Source of the DNA: Streptomyces sp. AC555_RSS877
Lineage (GTDB): Bacteria; Actinomycetota; Actinomycetes; Streptomycetales; Streptomycetaceae
Length of the DNA stretch: 64,000 nucleotides
Direction: 5' to 3'
NCBI RefSeq assembly: GCF_019049245.1
Contig: NZ_JAGMUK010000049.1
Coordinates: forward strand, 43,544-107,543
The notes beneath the pieces were generated by a model. The model worked only from the letters and a program-made list of their open reading frames with translations. It did not search any database and was not told where the DNA came from. How positions within the stretch are numbered: the stretch's first letter is position 1; the number at the start of each line of letters is the position of its first letter. Below are positions 42,833-52,112 of this stretch, in pieces. A program made the translations under genes and the position numbers.

Positions 42833-43483
42833 TCAGCCCCTCGGCCAGAGAGGCATGTCTGCGTGCCGGACCCGGTATCCCCCCTTCGTGACAGGTGCGA
42901 AGGCGGCGGGTGCCATGCACGAATTCACCGAATCCATGTGTGTGTCGGCGCCGATCGTCCAGTTCACCCCGTCGTCCCAGGGGAATCCCACCCGGTCCCG
43001 GGGCATCCTCCCGGGCTTGTTCTCGCCGCCGTCATGGACACTGAACCCCAGTCGCTGTCCCAACCATTTCGGACCCCCGGCGCTCACGTCTGTGATGACC
43101 GCGCTCAGGGTGGCGCTGCCGGGCGCGGTGACCAGACAGTCGACCGTGCCTTCGGCGGTGTACGTGATGCCCCGGTCTGCCGAGAAGTGAGAGATCTTCA
43201 CCGTTCCGTGCGCGTCGGTCGGCAGTCCGCTGGGCACACCGGGAATCGGTCGGCTGAAGGGTGCGGCTTGGGCGTCGAAAGTCAGCGAGCGGAGGTCGGC
43301 GTCCTCCATGTACGGCAGACGGAACGCAGCGGACCCGTTGACGCTCGCCTGTAACGGCCGCTCTTGCGGGCTGCCGGACGCTGCTGTGGCGCCGGTGACC
43401 GCGGTGGCCGAGGCCGCCACCGCGACGACCATGGCCAAGCATGCGGCCTTACGGGTGCGGAGCAGGGAACTCACAGAACACAT
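42833..43483 (-). CDS. Secreted protein of unknown function
   Basis: 216 residues from ATG 43483 (MCSVSSLLRTRKAACLA); signal peptide to about ATAAS. The mature region is beta-rich with a DGGENKPGRMPRDRVGFPWDDG segment and two late cysteines. I do not recognise the family. No catalytic motif. Confidence 0.75.
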   Translation of the reverse strand: MCSVSSLLRTRKAACLAMVVAVAASATAVTGATAASGSPQERPLQASVNGSAAFRLPYMEDADLRSLTFDAQAAPFSRPIPGVPSGLPTDAHGTVKISHFSADRGITYTAEGTVDCLVTAPGSATLSAVITDVSAGGPKWLGQRLGFSVHDGGENKPGRMPRDRVGFPWDDGVNWTIGADTHMDSVNSCMAPAAFAPVTKGGYRVRHADMPLWPRG

Positions 43484-43656
43484 GGGGCCTCCGGTCGGCT
43501 GGTGCGGGAGAGCGGAGGATGGCCTGCCCCCTCGCACCCATCCTCTGGTCAGCGCATGCCGAGCGCGTCACCCCGAAGAAGCGACCGTCCATGGGGGCTG
43601 AGGTCGTACGGCCACGGCACGCGTGCGCCCAGAGGCTGACCCGGTGCGCGCGGATG

Positions 43657-44508
43657 TCAGTAGACGATGGACACGATCTGGCAGGCGGCTTCGGCAATCT
43701 GACGCTCTCCGCTGATGCGGGCCCGGGCGAGGGCAGTGCCGGGGTCGATGCCGCGGGTGCAGAGTCGCCAGGCGGTCTCCGGATCCAGCCGCACTGACGC
43801 GGCCGGCCGGCCGCTGGCTGCTTGGGCCAGGGACCAGCGGTCCGCGGTGGCGGTCACGGTCCAGGTGCCGACAGCCGGCTCACCGATGACCATCTGGAGT
43901 TGTGTCCCGGCGGGTGCCGGCGTGTTGCGCAGGGTGTGGGGCAGGGCCCGCATGAAGGTGTCCAGGACTGCGGACAGAGCCTCGGGCTCCGGGTCGGTGT
44001 CCCGGCCCGTGGCGTGGCGGATCTGCTGTCGGTGGGTCCAGTACTCGGTGAACTCCCGGGCGACGTCCAGCCACTTGGGCGCCGGGTCGGCCCCTGCCCA
44101 GGACACTCCCAGGCCCGTTGAGGCGAGGTCTGTGCCCTCGAATTGACGGGTGACCCGGGTCCCGGCCAGTTCCAGGGCCTGGATGAGCTCGGCGGGGCTG
44201 TGCTCGGCGTGCAGGTCGATCCACTCCTGGTTGACGCGGTGGATGAACGCCTCCAGCGTCTCTCCGGCCGCCATGGCGCGCGTATGGCTCTCCGAACTCC
44301 AGCCGAGACGGCCGTGGTAGTCGCCAAGGATGTGGGCCGCAAGGTCGTGCACGGTCCAGTCCGGGACCGCAGTCCTGCTCCACTCACTGCGCCGCAGACC
44401 GCGTAGCAGGTCGAGGAGCGACGCCAGCTCCGGCCCGAACAGCGGGCGGGCGTCGGTCGGTTCGCCCAGCCAGGCGAGGTCGGATACGTCGTGGAGCTGG
44501 AGACTCAT
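43657..44508 (-). CDS. Maleylpyruvate-isomerase/DinB-type mycothiol-dependent protein
   Basis: 283 residues. N-terminal DinB-like four-helix part: WSRTAVPDWTVHDLAAHILGDYHG with the metal-binding His of the family, and WTHRQQIRHATG supplying another His. A C-terminal sterol-carrier-like or SCP2-type region (VGTWTVTATADRWSLAQ ...) follows. Actinobacterial members use mycothiol. The substrate is unknown. Confidence 0.8.
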   Translation of the reverse strand: MSLQLHDVSDLAWLGEPTDARPLFGPELASLLDLLRGLRRSEWSRTAVPDWTVHDLAAHILGDYHGRLGWSSESHTRAMAAGETLEAFIHRVNQEWIDLHAEHSPAELIQALELAGTRVTRQFEGTDLASTGLGVSWAGADPAPKWLDVAREFTEYWTHRQQIRHATGRDTDPEPEALSAVLDTFMRALPHTLRNTPAPAGTQLQMVIGEPAVGTWTVTATADRWSLAQAASGRPAASVRLDPETAWRLCTRGIDPGTALARARISGERQIAEAACQIVSIVY

Positions 44509-44680
44509 GGTCGAAACCTGACAGCCGGGAGGCTCGGTCCTCCATCGAATACCCCCTCATCGCACGGAGGGAAGGTGTCTGCCTGTATCCCTCCGACGGA
44601 CCGACCGAGGGCGTCGCTGTCCGGGTCGCCCAGCACGTCCTCGCCTCGGCCGCCACGATCCGGCGAGGCCACCACAGAAA

Positions 44681-44716
44681 GCACCCCCTGGGGACGGAGA
44701 CCGCCCCAAGGGGTGC
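44681..44716 (-). terminator. Rho-independent terminator of the GH106 gene
   Basis: On the minus strand GCACCCCTTGGGG pairs with CCCCAGGGGGTGC around a 10-nt loop (one mismatch), followed by TTTCTG. It lies 5 bp after the GH106 stop. Confidence 0.75.
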
Positions 44717-44720
44717 CAAG

Positions 44721-47700
44721 TCACGCGCGCACCAGGGCCTGGACGTACGGCACCAGCCGGACGGGGCCCGTGAGCCCGTACGCCTGGCGGGCAGTGGTGC
44801 CGAAGACGGCCGGCTGGGCGACGCGGAGGCGGTTGATGAGCGGGGTCGCCACCTCGACCTCGATCACGTTGCCACCGCGCCGCAGGCGCCCGCCCAGGTC
44901 GACGACAGGGTGGAGTCGGTCGGCGGGGGCCAGCCGGGTGCCGTTGACCGTGACCCGGAAGGTGTCGCTGACCTGGCCGAGTTCGAGGTACGCGCCGTGG
45001 GACGAGGTCCATGCGGAGGGCAGGACGACGGTGGTGCGGTAGCGGCCGATGCCGGCGGAGTCGGCCAGTTCGGGGATCTGCGACCAGGGCCGCAGGGTGT
45101 CGAGGGTGAGCGTGCGGCGGACGATGTCGGTGCTGGTCGCGTCGGCGCCGGGGTACCAGTCCTCGACGTCGAGCTGCCAGCGGTCCGGTGTGACGGGGTC
45201 GGGCACGGCGGGCACCTTGGTGGTCACCGTACGGCCCCGGGAGAGGCGGGTGGTGTAGGTGCCCGGTACCGAGACACGCACGGCCAGACCGCGGTCGGTG
45301 AACAGCACCTGGTCGGCGTCGCCGGACACCGCGTGCGGGCTGCTCCCGTGTCGGTCGCCGAAGAGTCCCGGTCTGCCGAGCGCGACGACCGTGGCCTGGC
45401 CGGGGCCGAGGGTGACACGCACCGTGATGGCGTCGCCTTCCTCGGTGTAACGGCCTATGCGGGTCGCCTCGCCCGTCCACGGATCGAGCTGGTAGGGCAC
45501 GGTGGCGCCGCGCCTGGTGCGGTGCAGGGTGACGTCGTGGTCGATGGTCGCGACGGGCGGCTTGACGGTCTCGGCGTGCTTTCCGTTGCAGAGGTAGTAG
45601 AAGTCGGTGTCGCCGCTGACCCGGTGGTTGTTGAGGAGCGTGGAGTGCGTCGCGTGGCGCACGTCCGGTGTGACGCCGAGGGCGGTGAGGGCGTCCCCGA
45701 CGGCGGCCTTGTCGGTGACGGCGATGACGTTCGGCAGGGCGAGGAGATCGGCGAGGACGCCGCGCAGCCGTACCGTCTCGTCCCGGTCGGGCACGCCCGG
45801 CGTGAGCGCCTGGTCGAAGGTGCCGAGCAGCACCAGGGGCAGTCCGGCGCGGGCCAGTTCCAGCAGCTTGCGTGCGTCGGTCAGGGCGAGGGTCGGGGTG
45901 GAGCCGTAGAAGAAGTCCCCCTCGACGAACAGGGCCTTGTATGCGGGGCCGTCTGGGGCGAGGCGGCCACCGCAGACGCGGGCGGCAGGCAGGTCGAGGA
46001 GCGGTCCGCTGAGGAACTGGTGGGTCCAGCCGAGCGGCACGCCGGTCGCGGTGAACCAGGAGGCGCCGATGCCGGTGGCGGTGTAGCCGGTCTGGCGGAA
46101 GACGGCGACGTCGGTGCGCGGGGTGCCGGTCTGCAGGACCTGGTGGACGCGGCCGAGATAGCCGGTGATGTCCTCGGCGTGCCGCCAGGTGGGCTGCCGG
46201 GGTCCCCAGGACTCGCCGTAGCCGGCCGCACCGTTGTAAGGGCTGAAGGCGGCGAAGCCGGGCCAGCTCACCCCGGGGGCAGTGGCGTACGAGAATCCGT
46301 GCACGACCGTCTGGTTGACGCCGGCCGCGTAGGCGCCGCCCATGGTGCGCAGGAACCTGTCCCATGTCGTGCTGTACGCGGAGCCGTTGTAGGCGCCCGA
46401 CTCGCAGGACAGCACGGTGTGGCCTGCCATGTCCCGACCGCCTGCCAGGCAGCGGTAGTCGTCCAGGTTCTTGAAGCCGAGCGACTCGCCCTCCGCGATG
46501 TCCAGGATCGCTGCGGAGGCGATGGCGTCGGTCTGCAGTCCGTACGGCTGCGCGCGCAGCGACATGCCGAGCGAGTGCGCCCAGTCGCGCAGGGCGGTGA
46601 CGTGGTGGGTGTTGAACAGGTGGGAGACGGTCTCCCAGAAGTCGTGCCGGATCTGCCGGGTGAGCTGGGCCTCGAACGCGAAGACCTGGTTGCTCCTGTC
46701 GAGGACGAGCGCGGGCAGACAGGGCAGGAGGGAGCGGCCGGTGCGCTGCTCGAAGACGTCGGGCAGGGCGGAGGTCCACACGAGGGAGTCGGTCTCCAGC
46801 TCGATGGAGTCCTCGAAGAAGGCGCCGCCCGCGGCCTTGAGCAGTCGCCGCAGGGTGCCGGTCAGGACGGTGCGTTCCCAGAAACCGGTGACGGCGGCGG
46901 TGCCGGCCGGGCTGAAGTGGTCGACGACGTAGGCGGCCGGGGAGGAGTGCGGGCCGGACTCGGGCTGCTGGGCGGTACCGCGCTGCCAGTAGGAGATCAG
47001 CACCCAGTCGCCCTCCGCGGGGGCGGTCCAGGTCAGGGTGGCGTCGCGGACGGTGGCGGTGAGGTCTCGGACACTGGCGAGGTCGAGGCCGGTCTCCTTG
47101 CGGGTGGCGTTGGCGGGCTCGACGCGGGCGGCCTGGACGGCGAGCAGGCGGCGCCGGGTGACGGTGGAGGCGGCCTTGTGCACGGGTTCGGGGACCGGTC
47201 CCTGGTACGTGGTGCCGGCGGCCACGGAGGCGCGGCCGTAGGCGAGTTCCTGGGCGGCGGTGTCGTCGTCGGGGGTGACGCCGGGCACGGCGACGGGCCA
47301 GCTGGGGCCGAGGGTGAGGTCGATGGTCAGGCCGCGTCGGGCGGCCTGGCGCAGGGCTGTCACGACGCCGTCGCGCCAGGGCGCGCTGCCCCAGCCGTGG
47401 TGGGCGGTGTCCAGGACGGACTTGTCCTTGATGCTGTGGTGGACGGCGGCGATCTCGGCTCCGCCGAAGCCGGCGTCGGCGATCTGGTCGATCTCACGGG
47501 CGATCTCCGCCGGGTCGACCAGACCGTCCGGCCACCACCAGCGGAACTTGGGGCGCACGGACCGCGGCGAGGTGGCGAACCAGTCGCCGGACAGGTTCTG
47601 ACGACCGGTCAGAAGGACGGCGCCGGCATCCGTCGAGCCGACGGCGGCGAACGCCGTGGTGGCGCCGGCGGCCAGGGAGGCCGCGAGCATCGTCCGCCGG

Positions 47701-47735
47701 GATATCCCGCCACGCTGCGGAATAGACTTCTGCAT
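44721..47735 (-). CDS. GH106-like alpha-L-rhamnosidase, Tat-secreted
   Basis: 1004 residues from ATG 47735 (GGGG 6 nt upstream). The N-terminus has a Tat pattern, SRRTMLAASLAAGATTAFA. The catalytic part begins KFRWWWPDGLVDPAEIAREIDQIADAGFGGAEIA, the recognisable opening of GH106 alpha-L-rhamnosidases, and includes DFWETVSHLF and LSCESGAYNGSAYS. The C-terminus is a beta-sandwich (GGNVIEVEVATPLINRL). It likely releases rhamnose from plant or bacterial glycans outside the cell. A LacI-type operator sits just upstream. Confidence 0.85.
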   Translation of the reverse strand: MQKSIPQRGGISRRTMLAASLAAGATTAFAAVGSTDAGAVLLTGRQNLSGDWFATSPRSVRPKFRWWWPDGLVDPAEIAREIDQIADAGFGGAEIAAVHHSIKDKSVLDTAHHGWGSAPWRDGVVTALRQAARRGLTIDLTLGPSWPVAVPGVTPDDDTAAQELAYGRASVAAGTTYQGPVPEPVHKAASTVTRRRLLAVQAARVEPANATRKETGLDLASVRDLTATVRDATLTWTAPAEGDWVLISYWQRGTAQQPESGPHSSPAAYVVDHFSPAGTAAVTGFWERTVLTGTLRRLLKAAGGAFFEDSIELETDSLVWTSALPDVFEQRTGRSLLPCLPALVLDRSNQVFAFEAQLTRQIRHDFWETVSHLFNTHHVTALRDWAHSLGMSLRAQPYGLQTDAIASAAILDIAEGESLGFKNLDDYRCLAGGRDMAGHTVLSCESGAYNGSAYSTTWDRFLRTMGGAYAAGVNQTVVHGFSYATAPGVSWPGFAAFSPYNGAAGYGESWGPRQPTWRHAEDITGYLGRVHQVLQTGTPRTDVAVFRQTGYTATGIGASWFTATGVPLGWTHQFLSGPLLDLPAARVCGGRLAPDGPAYKALFVEGDFFYGSTPTLALTDARKLLELARAGLPLVLLGTFDQALTPGVPDRDETVRLRGVLADLLALPNVIAVTDKAAVGDALTALGVTPDVRHATHSTLLNNHRVSGDTDFYYLCNGKHAETVKPPVATIDHDVTLHRTRRGATVPYQLDPWTGEATRIGRYTEEGDAITVRVTLGPGQATVVALGRPGLFGDRHGSSPHAVSGDADQVLFTDRGLAVRVSVPGTYTTRLSRGRTVTTKVPAVPDPVTPDRWQLDVEDWYPGADATSTDIVRRTLTLDTLRPWSQIPELADSAGIGRYRTTVVLPSAWTSSHGAYLELGQVSDTFRVTVNGTRLAPADRLHPVVDLGGRLRRGGNVIEVEVATPLINRLRVAQPAVFGTTARQAYGLTGPVRLVPYVQALVRA

Positions 47736-47752
47736 GTGTCGCCCCAAGTGAT

Positions 47753-47764
47753 TGAATCGTTTCA
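47753..47764. promoter_or_regulatory. LacI-family operator-like site upstream of GH106
   Basis: TGAATCGTTTCA matches the TGAAnCGnTTCA dyad bound by LacI-type sugar regulators. It is 18 bp before the GH106 start. No LacI gene is in the window. Confidence 0.55.
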
Positions 47765-47900
47765 GTTCCCTGTAAACGCGGGAACGTTAAGCCCGAAATC
47801 CACGAGGGTCAAGATCGACGCCCCAATTCCCCGCTGCGCGCGGCCTCTTGACGTCCTTGGTCCAGGCTGCTTTAGCCGTCGGGGGAACAGCCCACGCGGC

Positions 47901-47933
47901 ATCGGCGGGGCATCCTTGTGATGCCCCGCCGAT
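47901..47933 (-). terminator. Perfect hairpin after the alpha/beta hydrolase gene
   Basis: ATCGGCGGGGCAT and ATGCCCCGCCGAT form perfect 13-bp arms with a 7-nt loop, 15 bp past the hydrolase stop on the minus strand. Confidence 0.75.
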
Positions 47934-47947
47934 ACTTGTCGTCACTC

Positions 47948-49304
47948 TCAGCGAAGTCCGGTGAGGAACGGCGTGAGGGTGTGGGTCAGGGTGTTGTGCC
48001 GCGCGGCGGCGAACAACGGGTCGAGATGGTTCATCCCGTCGTCAGACGCGTATTTCCCGTACGGGATACGGGACTTGGCCACCACCTCGCGAGCGGACGA
48101 CACGATCGTCCCCCTCGCGTAGCTCGTCTCGAAGGCGTACAGCGGGACGTCAAGTTCCCCGGTGTGCCGCAGCCGCAGCCCCAGTGAGCGGGTCAGGCCG
48201 GTGTCGGCGTAGGGATCGACGACGTCGAGGTCCACCGACAGCCGGGACGGCCAGTACCACTCCCACACCAACGGCTCCGGGCCACCCGCATAGGCCGCCG
48301 CCACCCGGCTGATGGGCGTGATGCCCGTGTCGACCCAGCCGCGTACCTCACCGCTGTCGGCAAGATGCCCGGAGTGGACGCTGATGTCGTTGGGCCAGCC
48401 GAATCCGGCATCCACCAAGGTGCCCAGCAGACCGGCGTTGGTGACGGGATACGGCGGTTGCAACGCGCCGGGCAGCCGGGCCTGGAGGACCGAGCGGCCG
48501 CCCGGGTCGCGGTGTGCGTACCAGCCCGCGAGCTGGTACCAGATCTGTGTGCTCTCCGCCCGGTCGCCCAGCCCGACTCCGCTCAGGGGCATGTCGAAGA
48601 CCGCCCCGCCGTCGACGGCGGCCAGCCGTTCCCGCACCTCCTCCGGAGAGTTGTGCACCGGCTGCCCGGTCCCGTCGAAGGCCCCGTGCACGCCGCCGTC
48701 GACAAGGACGAGCGCGGCGAGGTCCCGGTACCCGGGGCGACCGTCGAAGTCCCATGCGGCGTAGGCCATCGCGGCGGAGGCGCCCCAGGAGTGGCCGCCG
48801 AGCACCACCCGCCGCGGGCCGCCGCGGGCCGCGGCGGCTACGACCGTGCGCAGGTCCTCCACGGTGCGGGAAAGGCCCCAACGGGCGGCGAAGGTGGAGG
48901 TTGCGGGGTCCTGGGAACGGTAGCGGCCGTCCAGGTAGTACCCGACGGGGTCGGCGGTGGTGAACCCCGAGCGGTCGGCCAGGTTCTCCTCGCGCCGGTC
49001 GAACGCCCACACCTGCACACCGGGCACAGCCTGGACGAGGTCCCGGGCGAGCAGGCGGAAGTCGCCCGCCGCCCCGAACATCCCCGGGACCAGCACCAGC
49101 ACGGTGTGGGCCGTGTCCGGACCGAAACCTTGAGCACGTGGACCCGGTCCGATCCTGCCGGCCCACCTCCGCCGGCCACCGCCAGCGGGACGTACGGCTC
49201 GCGGTCCCGCCCGGCGGCGACGGCCGGGCCGGCCGGCAGGACGTGAGGGCGAGCCCGCCGACGAGCCCGCCCAGCACCGCCCTGCGAGGCAGGTCTCCCG
49301 TCAT
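47948..49304 (-). pseudogene. Exported alpha/beta hydrolase, broken by two frameshifts
   Basis: The ATG at 49304 starts MTGDLPRRAVLGGLVGGLALTSC, a Tat/lipoprotein-like signal. The frame then must change near 49205-49220 to read EPYVPLAVAGGGGPAGSDRVHVLK, and again near 49124-49132 to read TVLVLVPGMFGAAGDFRLLA and the rest. Each change is one missing base. The body is a normal hydrolase: LVLVPGMFG oxyanion region, GGHSWGAS nucleophile elbow, and H in DGMNHLDPLF. It overlaps the Cip1-like gene by 4 nt. An internal GTG at 49102 could start a shorter product. It may be a pseudogene or a sequence error. Confidence 0.7.
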
Positions 49305-50083
49305 GAGGCGCACCCGCCGACCCGCTTGCTGCTCAGTGCCACGTCGTCCATGCGGACGTCGTACGAGGACGGCGTGGGGTCGGACTGGTACAGCTGCCCC
49401 CCAGCTTGAGTGTGTCGAAGTGCGGGAAGACGAAATCGTCGCTCGTCCCGCCGTGGTCCTTCGTGGAGACCGTCAACTCGGACTGCTCCGCCCCGTCCAA
49501 GTAGACGGTGACGCGGTTGTCACGAGCGTCGAGGTGGAACTCGAAGCACTGCCATGTCGCCGCGGTGGCGGGAGCGGAGGTCTTCCAGGCGGTCCAGTCC
49601 CCGGTGACGCCGAGATCGGAGCCGGCTCCCCTGAAATTGGCGCGCGAGGTGCGAACGTACTGACCGCCCAACGGGCGTACCAGCGTGGGGACATCGGACC
49701 GGATGCCTCGCGACGGTCCAGTGCGCCCAGTCCGGGGCCGTCGGGAAGTCGTTCACACGCAGCCGCAGCCGGGCCCAGAAGCTGTTGCCGCGGGGAGCGA
49801 GGTCGGACAGGACCATGAAGGCACGGCCGTTGCCCTCTGTGCGGAGCCGCAGTTCGCGGCCGTGGCCGGTGGTGCTGGGCTCGACGGTCAGCGAACCGTC
49901 TGCGGTGTCGGCGGTCCAGCCGCGGCCCGCCGTCACCGGGCCGAGAGGGAGACGGTCGAAGCTCTCCTTGAAGTGGGTGGTGTGAGTGGTCGGGGTGGTG
50001 GAGGCGGAGGTGGTGGGGGGTATCGCGAGCAGCGCGGCCGATGTGGCCGGCAGAGCGGCGGCGACCTTCCTCGTGCGAGCCAT
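49301..50083 (-). pseudogene. Secreted Cip1-like carbohydrate-active protein, broken by two frameshifts
   Basis: From ATG 50083 a signal peptide leads to FKESFDRLPLGPVTAGRGWTADTADGSL, followed by GRAFMVLSDLAPRGNSFWARLRLRV. This is the concanavalin-type beta-jelly-roll of Cip1-like proteins, secreted with cellulases. Near 49703-49711 the frame gains one base, then continues GGQYVRTSRANFRGAGSDLGV and WQCFEFHLDARDNRVTVYLDG. At a G6 run near 49400 one base is missing; after it the frame reads WQLYQSDPTPSSYDVRMDDVAL to a TGA that overlaps the hydrolase ATG. Its catalytic role is uncertain. Confidence 0.6.
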
Positions 50084-50223
50084 GCGGTCAGCCTGCAACA
50101 TCCGTCACTGCGTTCACACAGTGCGTCTCTCGTAGCAGCAAAGGCCCACGACCGCCTAGCAGCTGGGTGCCCGCCTGTCGGGCGCTATCGTCTTCCAACG
50201 GTTCAATTCCCCTCCGGCCCAGC

Positions 50224-50877
50224 TCACTTCGCGGCCGAGGCCGATCGCGGCAGGCGCGGAGTCGGCCAAGCCGGGTCCCACCTCCATTCGGCCCAGGCGT
50301 CGGCCTCCGCGAAGGGGCCGGAGCGTTCCTCGATCATCGCCAGGACCTGGGCCCGGGCGACGTCCACGGCCTGGTGCTCGGAGTCGGTCACGATGCCCAG
50401 CCGTCGCACGTGGGCGTACTCGTCTTCGTCCTTCCACGTGAGGGTGGTCAGATCAGGGTCGACGACCAGGTCCACGGTCAGATCAAAGGTGTCGAACCCG
50501 TCGACGGTCCGGACCGTGGGGTGCTCGAAGTTCACGTACCAGTTCCGCAGTCCGGCCGACGTGTAGAAGGCGTAGATGCTGAACCATGTGGCCGGCGGCT
50601 TCCACAGCAGCAGCTCGGTGTCCTGCCACGACCCGGGCGAGAGGTCCCACTCCCCCGTGGCCAGCGCCTCGAACGCCTCGGTACGCATCGATCGGTCGTT
50701 GTCGGCGCGGGCCTTGGCGTACAGGGTGGGCCAGCGGGCGTCCGCCCCCGGTGCGCAGGCTGCCACCAGGGCCTCGCTCGTGTCGGCGACGACCCGCATG
50801 GCCTGCTCACACCACACCCGCCCGGTCCGGTGCACGTCACGCCGTACGACCGTCTGCCCTGCCTCGAAGATACGCAC
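50224..50877 (-). CDS. DUF402-domain protein
   Basis: 217 residues. The DUF402 (FomD-like barrel) core is clear: WYVNFEHPTVRTVDGFDTFDLTVDLVVDPDLTTLTWKDEDEYAHVRRLG, with the acidic cluster that binds a divalent metal in nucleotide-phosphate hydrolases of this family. An N-terminal segment precedes it. The family includes nucleoside di/triphosphate-type hydrolases; the substrate here is unknown. Confidence 0.85.
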   Translation of the reverse strand: MRIFEAGQTVVRRDVHRTGRVWCEQAMRVVADTSEALVAACAPGADARWPTLYAKARADNDRSMRTEAFEALATGEWDLSPGSWQDTELLLWKPPATWFSIYAFYTSAGLRNWYVNFEHPTVRTVDGFDTFDLTVDLVVDPDLTTLTWKDEDEYAHVRRLGIVTDSEHQAVDVARAQVLAMIEERSGPFAEADAWAEWRWDPAWPTPRLPRSASAAK

Positions 50878-51221
50878 CGCTCTTCCTCCGTCCCGGCCGG
50901 GATGCCCGGCAACGGGCAGCAGTTCAGCGCCTGGGCGGGCGCTTGGACAAGCCGCCGCGCGGGCTTTGAAGGGTCGCTTCGGGTCGCTTCAGGTTTCCCC
51001 GGGCAGCAATCGACGAGAACCCGGCACCGACACCGCTGCTGCGGGACTTCTGGGTGAGTGTCGCGGGGAGCCCGGGTGTGCTGACCGGGCAGGTGGGTGA
51101 CGGCTGGACTGCGGCGAGGAGACCTGGTCTCCGGGACGAGGGTTTTCCTTCAGGGAGGGTGGTCGGCACCGACGTTCAAACTGGCCAACTGAGGGGAACT
51201 GGCCGCGCTTTCGTGCCTCGG
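50878..51221. other. Intergenic stretch without a recognisable gene
   Basis: 344 bp between two minus-strand genes. Frames present are basic, Pro/Arg-rich and unsupported. It contains two close copies of GGGTCGCTTC near 50970-50990 and otherwise nothing I can name. Confidence 0.45.
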
Positions 51222-51839
51222 TCACAGGCTCGCGAGGAGGTCGTCGAGCGGGGCCGGTACCTGTCCGGGGTCCAGGGTCTCCACCAGGAGAGAGCCGTAG
51301 CGGATCTTGCGGCCCTTCTTCGTGCCGAGGAAGCGCCGCAACTGCTGGTGCCGAGGCCGACCGAGCTGTGCGGGCTGGCGCTGGAAGGTCTGCCAGGCCC
51401 GGGAGTCTCCCTCGGCCCGGATGATCTCCTCGACCCGCGCCGTGCCCAGCGCGCGGATGAGCTCGTCCTCCAGGTCCGCCGCGCACACGAAGAAGCCCCG
51501 GTGCGGCGCCCGGGCCCGCTCCAGACCGCGGTCGTAGAAGCGCTGCTCACCCTCGTCGCACAGCCCTCTCAGGTGCAGGCCGAGACCGGGTGGCCCGAGA
51601 AGACCGGCGTAGCGGCCGACACTCATCGCACCGCCCATCGGCACGACGCACACCCCTTCGGCGGCCAGGTCCCGGCCACGCCGTGCGGCCAGCGCCTCGA
51701 CGGCCGCAAGGTCACTCGGCCCTTCCAGCAGCACCGCCGTGCGCAGCCCCAGTTGTACCGCCAGGTCACTCGCCGTATCGCCGGGACCCCCGGCCGCCCA
51801 GCGGCTGACCTCGTCCCGGAATGCGCGCATGTCCGCCAT
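51222..51839 (-). CDS. Solitary TOPRIM-domain protein (OLD-nuclease-like)
   Basis: 205 residues from ATG 51839 (MADMRAFRDEVSRW). TOPRIM features: AVLLEGPSDLAAVEALAARRGRD (the Glu metal ligand), VVPMGGAMSVGRYAGLLGPPGLGLHLRGLCDEGE, where DxD is reduced to a CDEGE segment, and FFVCAADLEDELIRALG. This is the stand-alone TOPRIM subfamily related to the C-terminal part of OLD nucleases, but without the ATPase half. It could act on nucleic acid or nucleotides; activity is uncertain. Confidence 0.75.
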   Translation of the reverse strand: MADMRAFRDEVSRWAAGGPGDTASDLAVQLGLRTAVLLEGPSDLAAVEALAARRGRDLAAEGVCVVPMGGAMSVGRYAGLLGPPGLGLHLRGLCDEGEQRFYDRGLERARAPHRGFFVCAADLEDELIRALGTARVEEIIRAEGDSRAWQTFQRQPAQLGRPRHQQLRRFLGTKKGRKIRYGSLLVETLDPGQVPAPLDDLLASL

Positions 51840-52112
51840 GGAGGGAGTCTGCACTCCCACCGACCACCAACGCACTGCATATTCGACGGCTCCCCACTCG
51901 ACAGGCCCGGCGCCCTCGTCACCCTCGGCCTGACGTCCGCCCCTGTCACTTGCGCCACTGAGCCGGCGGAGGCTCAGCACCTGTCGGGCTCCTGAAGGGA
52001 GAGGACATCCGCACCGCTGTGAGCACCTTGTTGATCCGGCCGTCTCTCCGCACGGGCCGGGCTCTCGGCAAAACGCGCCGGCCGTCAGGGGGAGCGGAGC
52101 AGGAGCGCCTGC

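Noticed and set aside
44910..47921. Plus-strand open frame of about 1000 codons opposite the GH106 gene
   Set aside because: It mirrors GH106 codon usage, is Gly/Val/Arg-rich with no domain, and GH106 has a clear family match, Tat signal, operator and terminator.
50150..50225. tRNA-like 3' end with GGTTCAATTCC and CCGGCCCA
   Set aside because: The T-stem does not pair and no anticodon arm or matching 5' acceptor strand can be found.
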